This document shows positions 1 to 9,913 of a stretch of 64,000 nt of DNA, piece after piece. The position numbers and the translations under genes are program-made. The stretch comes from Lolium rigidum. Its lineage: Eukaryota > Streptophyta > Magnoliopsida > Poales > Poaceae. The stretch is taken from positions 335,031,090 through 335,095,089 of the forward strand of contig NC_061514.1 in assembly GCF_022539505.1 (NCBI RefSeq). Direction: 5' to 3'. Under the pieces are notes generated by a model that worked only from the letters and a program-made list of their open reading frames with translations, was not told the origin of the DNA and did not search any database. The first letter of the stretch is position 1. Every line of letters starts with the position of its first letter.

Positions 1-516
1 AGGCACGTGATGATCCCGTTGATGATCTTGGTCGGACCATTGCCGATGCACGGAGACGCTGCGAAACTGAAAAGAGAGGGAGAATTTGGATCGCATGTTA
101 GAGGATCACGGGAAGGCGCTGTACTCCGGATGCGATGATGGTCTGAAAAAGCTGGGCTGCACACTGGATTTGCTGAAATGGAAGGCACGAGCAGTGTGTA
201 GCTGACTCGGCATTTGAAAACTTGCTGAAAATGTTGAAGAATATGTTTCCAAAGAATAACGAGTTGCCCGCCAAGTACGTACGAAGCAAAGAAGGTTGTC
301 TGCCCTCTAGGTTTAGAGGTTCTGAAGATACATGCATGCATCAACGACTGCATCCTCTACCGTGGTGAATACGAGAATTTGAATGAATGCCCGGTATGCA
401 CTGCATTGCGTTATAAGATCAGAGGCGATGACCCTGGTGACGATGTTGAGGGCCAGAAACCCAGGAAGAGGGTGACATAGGCATCCCAAATGGGCCTGCC
501 GAAGATAGTACCCGGA
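1..516 (+). pseudogene. CACTA (En/Spm) TNP2 transposase, N-terminal remnant
   Basis: Plus-strand translation gives broken pieces typical of a plant CACTA TNP2 protein: a stretch like 'LLKWKA', then 'YEAKKVVCPLGLEVLKIHAC', then 'INDCILYRGEYENLNECPVC', then 'RYKIRGDDPGDDVEGQKPRK'. In the family this lies just before the Transposase_21 catalytic domain. The pieces sit in different frames with several stops, so the copy is not functional, or is damaged by sequence errors. It starts before the window and runs into the N gap at 517. The catalytic part is not seen, and the repeat array beyond the gap may belong to the same element. Family recognition is from conserved wording, not from a search. Confidence 0.75.
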
Positions 517-616
517 NNNNNNNNNNNNNNNNNNNNNNNNNNNNNNNNNNNNNNNNNNNNNNNNNNNNNNNNNNNNNNNNNNNNNNNNNNNNNNNNNNNN
601 NNNNNNNNNNNNNNNN
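517..616. other. Assembly gap of 100 N
   Basis: One hundred N. A round length usually marks a gap of unknown size. It separates the TNP2 remnant from the 342-bp repeat array, so how the two join, and how many repeat copies are missing, cannot be told. Confidence 0.99.
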
Positions 617-3600
617 TACACTTAGCATTATGCATGCATAGGGGAACTCCCTCGAGGTGAACCGGAGAGAAACTTGAGATCATATGTGGATGATCCTTGT
701 TTCCACATGTACCTATGACCTAACCAAGCTCAAATGGAGGCATATGCCCACCGGGGACCCCCGATGGGATGCGATCAAAGGGGTAGACCGCGCGGTCACC
801 GTAACTAGGGTTTCGTCTGAAATCGAGCATCTGTGATCTAGGGAATGGCCCCAAAACTTGTGTGTGTCCACATGGAATGCACAAAAGTGATTTGAGATGG
901 TTCTATATCCAAGGCTACCCCCCAGGGTGTCACTGAGCTTCGGACAGGATTACTACACTTAGGCGATTATGCATGTATAGGTGGGAACTCCCTCTGAGGT
1001 GAACCTGGAGAGAAACTTGAGGATCATATGTGATGATCCTTGTTTCCACATGTACCTATTACCTAACCAAGCTCAAATGGAGGCATATGCCCACCGGGGA
1101 CCCTGATGGGATGCAAATCAAAGGGGCAGAACCGCGCGGTCAACGCGAACTCAGGGTTTCACCTGAAATCGAGCATCTGGATGTAGGGAATGGCCCCAAA
1201 ACTTGTGTGGTGTCCACATGGAATGCACAAAAGTGATTTGAGATGGTTCTATATCCAAGGCTACCCCCGGTGTGTCCTGGCTTCTGGACAGGGGTTCCTA
1301 CACTTAGGCGGATTCCGCATGTATGAGGGAACTCCTCGGAGGTGAGCCTGGAGATAAACTTGAGATCATATGTGATGATCCTTGTTTCCAAATGCGTACC
1401 CATGTGACCTAACCAAGCTCAAATGGAGGCATATGCCCACCGGGGAGCCCCGATGGGATGCGACTCAAAGGGCGTAGACCGCGCGGTCAACAGTAACTGG
1501 GGTTTCGTCTGAAATCGAGCATCTGGATCTAGGGAATGGCCCCAAAACTTGTGTGTGTCCACATGGAATGCACAAAAGTGATTTGAGATGGTTCTATATC
1601 CAAGGCTACCCCCGTGTGTGTGTCCCGGCTTCTGGGACAGGGGGTTCCTACACTTAGGCGGATTCTCGCATGTATAGTGAACTCCCTCGGGAGTTGAACC
1701 TGAGAGAAACTTGAGATCATATGTGATGATCCTTGTTTCCAAATGTACCTATGACCTAACCAAGCTCAAATGGAGGCATATGCCCACCGGGGAGCCCCGA
1801 TGGGATGCGAGTCAAAGGGGTAGACCGCGCGGCCACCGTAACTAGGGTTTCGTCGAAATCGAGCATCCGATGTAGAGAATGGCCCCAAAACTTGTGTGTG
1901 CCCACATGGAATGCACAAAAGTGATTTGAGATGGTTCTATATCCAAGGCTACCCCCCGTGTGTGTCCGGCTTCGGACGGGGGTTCCCTACACTTAGGCAG
2001 ATTCTCGCATGTATAGTGGGAACTCCCTCGAGGTGAACCGGAGAGAAACTCTGAGATCATATGTGATGATCCTTGTTTCCAAATGTACCTATGACCTAAC
2101 CAAGCTCAAATGGAGGCATATGCCCACCGGGAGCCCCGATGGGATGCGAGTCAAAGGGGTAGACCGCTGCGGTCACACGTAACTCAGGGTTTCGTCGGAA
2201 ATCGAGCATCTGGATCTAGGGAATGGCCCCAAAACTTGTGTGTGTCCACATGGAATGCACAAAAGTGATTTGAGATGGTTCTATATCCAAGGCTACTCCC
2301 CCGTGTGTGTCCGGCTTCTCGACAGTGGGGTTCCTACACTTAGTGCGATTCTATGCATGTATAGGGAACTCCCTGAGGTGAACCTGGAGAGAAACTTGAG
2401 ATCATATGTGATGATCCTTGTTTCCACATGTACCTAGTGACCTAACCAAGCTCAAATGGAGGCATATGCCCACCGGGGACCCCCGATGGGATGCAATCAA
2501 AGGGGTAGACCGCGCGGTCACACGTAACTAGGGTTTCACCTGAAATCGAGCATCGGATGTAGGGAATGGCCCCAAAACTTGTGTGTGTCCACATGGAATG
2601 CACAAAAGTGATTTGAGATGGTTCTATATCCAAGGCTACCCCCGTGTGTGTCCCGGCTTCTGGACAGGGGTTCCTACACTTAGGCAGTATTATGCATGTA
2701 TGCAGGGGAACTCCTCGGAGGTGAACCGGAGAGAAACTTGAGATCATATGTGATGATCCTTGTTTCCACATGTACCTATGACCTAACCAAGCTCAAATTG
2801 AGGCATATGCCCACCGGGGACTCCCGATGGGATGCAATCAAAGGGGTAGACCGCGCGGTCACCGTAACTAGGGTTTCGTCGGAAATCGAGCATCAGATCT
2901 AGGGAATGGCCCCAAAACTTGTGTGTGTCCACATGGAATGCACAAAAGTGATTTGAGATGGTTTTATATCCAAGGCTACCCCCCATGTGTGTCCGGCTTC
3001 TCGGACAGGGGGTTCCTACACTTAGGCAGATTCTGCATGTATAGGGGGGGAACTCCCTCGGAGGTGAACCTGAGAGAAACTTGAGATCATATGTGATGAT
3101 CCTTGTTTCCAAATGTACCTATGACCTAACCAAGCTCAAATGGAGGCATATGCCCACCGGGGGCCCCCGATGGGATGCGCATCAAAGGGGTAGACCGCGC
3201 GGTCACGCGTAACTAGGGTTTCGTCGGAAATCGAGCATCGGATCTAGGGAATGGCCCCAAAACTTGTGTGTGTCCACATGGAATGCACAAAAGTGATTTG
3301 AGATGGTTCTATATCCAAGGCTACCCCCCTGTGTGTGTCCGGCTTCTGGACGGGGGTTCCTACACTTAGGCAGATTATGCATGTATAGGGGAACTCCCTC
3401 GGAGGTGAACCGGAGAGAAACTTGAGATCATATGTGATGATCCTTGTTTCCACATGTACCTATGACCTAACCAAGCTCAAATGGAGGCATATGCCCACCG
3501 GGGACCCCGATGGGATGCGATCAAAGGGTAGACCGCGCGGTCAACGTAACTAGGGTTTCGTCGGAAATCGAGCATCGGATCTAGGGAATGGCCCCAAAAC

Positions 3601-3735
3601 TTGTGTGTGTCCACATGGAATGCACAAAAGTGATTTGAGATGGTTCTATATCCAAGGCTACCCCCCAGTGTGTGTCCGGCTTCTCGGACAGGGGATTACT
3701 ACACTTAGGCGAGATTATGCATGTATAGGGGTAGA
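617..3735 (+). repeat. Tandem array, ~342-bp unit, about nine copies
   Basis: Each unit runs from 'TACACTTAGGC' through 'GAACTCCCTCGGAGGTGAAC', 'GAGATCATATGTGATGATCC', 'CAAATGGAGGCATATGCCCA', the 12-bp palindrome GACCGCGCGGTC, 'GGAATGGCCCCAAAACTTG' and 'CCAAGGCTACCCCC'. 'TACACTTAG' or a near match occurs at about 617, 954, 1299, 1649, 1988, 2335, 2675, 3017, 3361 and 3700, giving spacings of 337-350. Copies differ mainly by 1-2 base indels close to CG. No coding capacity: the open frames are short and end at different points from copy to copy. It adjoins a CACTA transposase remnant, so it is most likely an internal or subterminal array of that element. It could instead be an independent satellite. 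Confidence 0.9.
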
Positions 3736-4428
3736 TGTGCGGGGTCCCCGCCCTAGGGTTTTCCAAGTTCATGTAGACCACCAGTGAGCGTCGGAATCGC
3801 CGGAAAACTTGTGTGTGCCCACATGGCATGCACAAAAGTGATTTGAGATGGTTTTATATCCAAGGCTACCCCCCTGTGTGTGTCCGGCTTCTCGGACAGG
3901 GGGTTCCTACACTGGGCGCATTCTCGCATGTATAGGGGGAATTATTGGTACTACATGTTCCGATGAACTAACACAACACAAAGTAAGAGAAAAGTCCATA
4001 GTTCAACCGTTATCGGAGGCCGGTCAAAGGGGTAGATCTGCAGGGCTCCCGGATTAGGGTTTCGTCTACCGGGGGTAAGAGAAAAGTCCATAGTTCAATC
4101 GGTCCACATGGAATAAGATGGTAACTTATTCATATAACACGCGTCCGAGCCCGACCCACTCCCATTTACTTGTTCCTATGACATAAATAAACGCAAAGGT
4201 ACATTAAAGTTCATAGGGGCAGCGCCGTTGGAGGCCGTACTAAAGGGGTAGACCGCACGGTCAAAGAGGTAGACCGCACAAAGAAAGGGTGGACCGCGCG
4301 ATCGATTTAACGTCGACGCGGTCAATTTTTTATATGAACTAATTATTATATATATATATTAGTATAATGTAGTCGAAAAAATAAATAAGAGAAAAATAAA
4401 AAAATAAAAAAAAATTGAAAAAGGGTCT
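3736..4428. repeat. Degenerate edge of the array plus AT-rich spacer
   Basis: Partial and diverged copies of the 342-bp unit continue to about 4120. They are followed by a cluster of the same palindromic theme (GACCGCACGGTC, GGACCGCGCGATC, GACGCGGTC) between about 4245 and 4325. From 4325 to 4428 the sequence is AT-rich (TA repeats, A runs) with no gene. The expected CACTA terminus is not visible here. Confidence 0.6.
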
Positions 4429-4495
4429 ATGCCGAGGGCCACCCTCGCGTATAGCCGGCCCTCGCAGATAGGGGGGCCGCTCCGACCCGTGTTAC

Positions 4496-4990
4496 AAGGG
4501 AGCCGGTCCGGCTCGACCAGCTCCCAACCCTCCTCCTGCCCCGCGCCACCCTCCTCGCCCCGCGCCGCCACCCTCCTCCCCGCCCCGCGCCGCCACCCTC
4601 CTCCCCGCCTCGCGCCCGCACCTCCCCGTCGCGGCCGCCCCGCACTCTCCCGTCGCCGCCGCCGCCCCGCACCTCCCCGCTGCCGGCCGCCGCCGTCGCC
4701 CGCCCGCGCCCGCACCTCCCCGCCGCCGGCCGCCCCGCACCTCCCCTTCCCCGGCCGCCCTCCTCCCCTGCCCCGCTCCTTCCCCGGCCGCCCTCCTCCC
4801 CGACCCTCCCCTTCCCCGGCCGCCCTCCTCCCCCGCTCTCTCCCTTCCCCGCCGCCCGCCACGGCCCCTCGCCCGCAGGCACACCGCGGCCGCGCCGCCC
4901 CTCCTCCCTCCCGCAGCACGCCGCGGCGGCCCTCCTCCCGCAGCAGCACACCGCCCCGGCCCCCTCCTTCCGCAGCGACTCCCCTCACTG
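4496..4990. repeat. C-rich low-complexity leader of the CACTA element
   Basis: Almost pure C/G with repeating 'CCTCCCC', 'CCGGCCGCC' and 'GCCGCCGC' blocks. Long open frames on both strands (Pro/Arg/Ser-rich on plus, Gly/Arg-rich on minus) are a consequence of base composition. It lies where the 5' leader of the TNP2 gene is expected. A TTAGTTAG-type short repeat follows at 5036-5100. Confidence 0.75.
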
Positions 4991-5487
4991 GCCGGCTCCA
5001 TGGAGAGCTCAAAGGTATGCATTTTTTTTTGTTAATTTGTTAGTTGTTAGTTAGTTAGTGTTGTTAGTTAGGTAACCAATTGGTAGTTAGTTAGTTAGTT
5101 AGGATAAATTGGTACTTATAAATAAAAATGTTACTTAGGGTAAATTGTTAGTTGCGTATTTATTGACTATTTTGTTTATTGTTTTAAATAGGCACCGGCG
5201 TGAGCACCCCGACGTGACGACCCGGGATCTTGACGCGATTCGCTCCGGCCACCGACATCGCCACCTCCACGTTCGACATCGCCACGCGATTCTCTCCGTC
5301 CGCCGAGGGTGAGCTAAAACATCGCCTCCCCTTCTCCGCATTTTCTTATGTCACTAGATTCATTTTCCAAGTCCAAGCTATGCGTAACCTAGGTGTCACT
5401 TCCCGTCCGCGAAGCGCTACGCGGATAAATATGCATTAGTGGTCCGCATATTTTGAACCGTAACGCTTGCGGCATTTACGGGACAGT

Positions 5488-5693
5488 CGGCGGATGCGTA
5501 GCTGTCTACGCTTCCATGTTCTACTCCGGTCCGAGTCAGATTTCGCGGCGCTCCCCGTTGTTCTCCTGATGCACATCCTTCTCGGCTTTTGCCGAGACGT
5601 GTATCGGGAGAGCAGCGGGGAGGTGCCGCCGAAATTCTGACTTGGACCGGGGTAGAGCATGGAGAACGTAGCCAACTACGGATCCGGCGGCCG
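5488..5693 (+). repeat. Long inverted repeat (~206-nt hairpin) upstream of TNP2
   Basis: The left arm (about 5488-5570) and right arm (about 5606-5693) are imperfect reverse complements over roughly 85 bases. For example, left 'CATGTTCTACTCCGGTCC' pairs with right 'GGACCGGGGTAGAGCATG', and 'GGATGCGTAGCTGTCTACG' with 'CGTAGCCAACTACGGATCC'. The top carries a perfect small stem CTCGGC-TTTT-GCCGAG at 5581-5596. A transcript of the transposase gene would fold into a long hairpin here. Whether it is processed into small RNA is not shown. Confidence 0.8.
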
Positions 5694-5828
5694 CTAGGAG
5701 CCCACCTAGTAGAGATGTAGGTTGATGCATGCGGTTCCGCCCGGTAAAATAAATAAAAATATGATGCATTTAATTTCCTATTTGATATAAATGCTATGTC
5801 TCGTGGTTTGGCTCCCAATAAAGCGTGA

Positions 5829-8800
5829 GGATGGCCGATAATGGATGGATGTACAATGAGCGTGTTAGTGCGACCGAGAAAACAGATGAGTGGACAAGGA
5901 AGACCCATTTTCTAGTGAATGAGTTAGCGCGTGGTACAAAGGGGCTGGTTCGGGCACTTTGCCCCCGTGTTCGCCGGCGTGAAGCGTCAACGTCGTGGGA
6001 AGGATGAAATGTATAGACACCTTCCGCAATATGGGTATATGCATGGGTACGTCACGGAAATCGACTTTGATGAGCGCGAACGTGACAGAGGTGAGGTGAT
6101 GCGGCAGCGGCTCAATGGCAATGCGTACGATGGAGTTAGAGACTTTCTAGATGATCTCGTCCATGCCGATGTCCCGATTCGCCGCTGTAACCGTGAGGCG
6201 CCGCCGTAACCGGAGGCGCCGCGTAACCGGAGGAACCGGAGCCAACCGCGAAGGCCTTCTATGATATGATTGCCGCGCTAAGAGGCCTCTGTACGAGGGC
6301 GCTCGCGATTTCTCACCTCGATGCCATCTCCCAATGTCTAGCCGACAAGACCCGCACAACACCACCCGTGAGGGCTTTGAAGCAAGTCTGAAAACAACCG
6401 GTAACATGTTGCCCAAAGATCATTGTCCGCCTCAAAGCTCGCACGCTGACGAGGAGAATTATGAAGGACCTCAACATGGATTATCAAAGGATAGACTCGT
6501 TGTCCGAAAGGTCACGTTGCTATTTTGGAGACAAGGCATGCGGAGGACAAGTACTGTCCCATCTCAGAAGCGTCTAGGTATGAAGAGGTAACGGGAAAGG
6601 ATGGTCGGTGAGGCAGTCAAGCACCGCAAAGTCGATTCTTCGATATCTCCCATTCATAAAAAGAATCCAGCGGCTTTACATGCACGAGGAGACAGCCAAA
6701 CAAGATGACGTGGCACAAGTATGGGAAGAGATTCGTGGATCGAAAACAACAAGTTGAAGATGGGACATCCATCCGATGGTACAGCATGGAAGAACTTCGA
6801 TACAAAACACCGCCTTAAGGCAGCCGAGGCTCGAATGTCGAATTGCGATAGCAACAGATGGCTTCAATCCATATGGTATGTCCACCGCCAATTACAGCTT
6901 GCTGGCCCGTGTTTGTTATTCCGCTCAATCTCCTCCCGGAGTCCTAATGACGAGGAAGACCATGTTTCTGTCGCCGATCATTCCAGGCCCTCATTACTCC
7001 GGGAAGAATTTGAGTGTCTACATGCAGCCGATTGTGGAAGATTTGAACCACTCTTGGCACCACGGGACATTGACGTACGACCGAGCATCGAAGACAAACT
7101 TCTGCATGAGAGTTTGGCTGCGTATACCATGCATGACATGCCCGGTACGCCCTAACATGTGGATGGTGTACAGTGGGTAAGTGGCCATGCCCAGGCATGC
7201 GTGCATCGGCTTGAGTTCCTTTGGCTGCGAAGGGTCGCAAGTATGTTGCGTTTGACACGAATCGACAGTTCCTCAAAAGGAGGCATCCGTTTAGAGAAGA
7301 CAAAAAGAACTTCAAGAAGGGCAAAGTTGTGCATGAAAAAAGATGTGCCGAAGTTTGATGGTACACTTGTTGAAGCCGAGCTACGTGCTCTCGTGCCGCA
7401 GCCGACGCCAACCGGCCATCAATTTGAGGGATATGGTGTAACGCACAACTGGACTCACGAGGCGGCTTTAACGAAGCTCGAGTATTACAAGGACCTCGAA
7501 CTTCCGCATAACATCGATGTGATGCACACTCGTAAAGAATGTCGCGGAGTCCTGTCTTTCACACATGCCCGAACATTCCCGGAAGTCAAAGGATAATGTC
7601 AAGGCTAGAGTCGATATTGAGATCCTCCGTGATAGGGAAAATTACACATGAAGCGTCCTATTGGCCGTCAAAAGAATTGGTTCAAGCCGCATGCCAACTT
7701 CTCGCCTTGATTCCATCCAAAAGAAGGAGGCATTCGCGTGGCTCAAATACGTCGTGATGTTCCCTGATGGTTATTGCTCGAATATGAGTAAGGGAGTTAA
7801 TCTTTCGACTGGGAAAAGTCACCGGCTCAAGAGTCACGACTATCATATATGGATTCAGCGGCTCATGCCGGTGATGCTTTCGAGGGTATATCCCCGAGAA
7901 AGTCCGGCGAAGTGCTTGCGCACAGTTGAGCCATTTCTTCCGCACGCTACCGTGCTAGCGTATATGTCCCGAGGTTATTGCAAAGCTACAACATACGAGT
8001 GCTCGGAGTTGCTATGCAATTTGGAGATGATATTTCCGCCGGAGCTTCTTTACTCCGATGGCACATCTCATTGTGCACCTCGCCAACCAGGCACTCTTGG
8101 GTGGTCCGTACGGTTCGATCAGCGCTCCGTATTGAGAGAGAGTTTAAGTATATTCGAAAGATAACCGGAAACAAGGCCAAGATTGAAGATGCATAGCCGA
8201 GGGCAATATGCCTTCGGGAGATGGCGGATGCCGCGACAACGTACTATCCCGATGATGTTCCCACTCAGCATAACCCTGGTCACTCGTTACAATGTCGACG
8301 TGCCCGAGAATGACCCCAAGCTAAAACTATTCCAATTCCCGTGGCAAGGTCTGGTAAAAGGAACAAAATATAAATTGGAGAACGAAGAGAAGGATTGTAT
8401 AATGCTATATGTGCTTATGAACATGGAGGAAGTGATCCCATTCGTAAGGTAAAATGGTGAACAAATTACTTTAGCAGCCTAGTAACCTCGTCTCGGTCTA
8501 ATGCTTATTTTCTCCTTTTAGCTAATTCACTGGATGAAATGTGGCCGTATGATGAATTGCCCGATACCTCTGAGATGGACACTCTACCGAAAGACGGTGC
8601 TCCTTAATTAATAAAAACTTTGTGACATGGTTCATGGAAAAAGTAATTTCTAACCTTTCCTCTTACATTGCAACACGTGACTTGTCCCTTCTTATTACAC
8701 GTAACTAATGCACACAACAAATTTGAAATGTTCTTGTAGGGCCGTGAGAGAAACGTTGATATGATAGATGAGTTGAAATGTGTTTCCCAAGGTTGTAGCC

Positions 8801-9566
8801 GTGAGGTGACCAAGTATGAGAAGTATGATGTGAATGGGTTTCGCTTCTCACACGAGAGACGCACCGGAAGGGTCGTGGCGAATCCCAAAACGATAAATAC
8901 CGGGGTCTTCACCAAAGGAGCCAACAAGTTTGATATTACTACGGAAGGTTACAAAGTGTATACGAGTTGACATTCAATCGCATGTAACGTGCAACTCAAT
9001 ATCGTCGTGTTCAAGTGTCATTGGTTCGACCCAATAGGTGGACAGAGAAGTGATAAGTCCATTGGGTTAGTTGAAGTTAAGCCTTCAACCACCTATAGCG
9101 GAGCCGATGTCTTTATTGTGGCTCACCAAGCCAAGCAAGTTTATTATTTGCCCTACCCATGCCGAAAGCGGAACTCAAGGGTTGGGAAGTCGTCTTCCGG
9201 TGTATCGCCACATGGTAACCTACCGATTCCTCTCGAGGATGATTACAACAACATTGACCCCGTGACATACGAGGGGATTTTCTATCAAGAGGAACATGAC
9301 TTCGGGGAATATATTTTAGAACCGTTTGTTCAAGAGGACCTCGGAACGATGCGGAAACTCGTGGTGAGTCGCTGGTGGATCTAAAGGACATATCTATGCT
9401 CGAGAAGTTACTTGAGGCGAATGACAATTATGATGAGCCTCCACCCGTCGACCCTTCAACTTTGTACTCACAAGATAGTGATAGTGATAGTGGGGCCGAG
9501 AAAGAGAAAGAGAAAGAGAAAGAGATGGAGTATGAGAGTGAGCGTGAGAGCGATGATGGTCGGTGA
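5829..9566 (+). pseudogene. CACTA TNP2-like transposase, decayed
   Basis: Recognisable domains occur in the normal TNP2 order but in shifting frames. The transposase-associated N-terminus lies at about 5831-6020 ('GWMYNERVSATEKTDEW'). The Transposase_21 core is at about 6840-7150 ('TDGFNPYGMSTANYS', 'IIPGPHYSGKNLSVYMQPIV'). A DUF4218-like part is at about 7740-8170 ('LKSHDYHIWIQRLMPV', 'YIRKITGNKAKIE') and a DUF4216-like part at about 9000-9150 ('VVFKCHWFDPIGGQRSDKS'). The acidic/Lys-Glu tail ends at a TGA at 9564-9566. Introns with GT/AG borders appear around 8451-8740. Many frameshifts and stops separate the pieces. TNP2 proteins cut and join CACTA ends in the nucleus; this copy looks inactive unless the frameshifts are sequence errors. 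Confidence 0.85.
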
Positions 9567-9892
9567 GGGTCTTTTATTCTTAGTATTTATTTGTCAACAT
9601 GCTTCTTAATTGCATTGTGCCTTTTATTCTTAGTATCTTCATTTTATTATGTCAACATGCTTCTTAATTGCATTGTGCCTTTTATTCTTAGTATCTTCAT
9701 TTTATTATGTCAACATGCTTCTTAATTGCATTGTGCCTTTTATTCTTAGTATCTTCATTTTATTATGTCAACATGCTTCTTAATTGCATTGTGCCTTTTA
9801 TTCTTAGTATCTTCATTTTATTATGTCAACATGCTTCTTAATTGCATTGTGCCTTTTATTCTTAGTATCTTCATATAATATGTCTTTGTGCT
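9567..9892 (+). repeat. Minisatellite, 58-bp unit, about 5.5 copies
   Basis: 'GCTTCTTAATTGCATTGTGC' recurs at 9601, 9659, 9717, 9775 and 9833, exactly 58 bases apart. The copies are nearly identical, and shorter edge copies lie on both sides. It lies directly after the stop of the TNP2 frame and before the second transposon gene, so it acts as the intergenic spacer of the element. Confidence 0.95.
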
Positions 9893-9913
9893 TAAGCTGT
9901 TTTATTCTTCTCA

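Noticed and set aside
1140..3835. Recurring 60-110-codon frames on minus in the 342-bp array
   Set aside because: The same frame is read from each repeat copy and ends at different points because of indels; there is no start context and no family resemblance.
4359..5043. Long overlapping open frames of 170-217 codons on both strands
   Set aside because: They lie in almost pure C/G low-complexity DNA where stop codons are rare; the proteins are only Pro/Arg/Ala or Gly/Arg strings with no domain.
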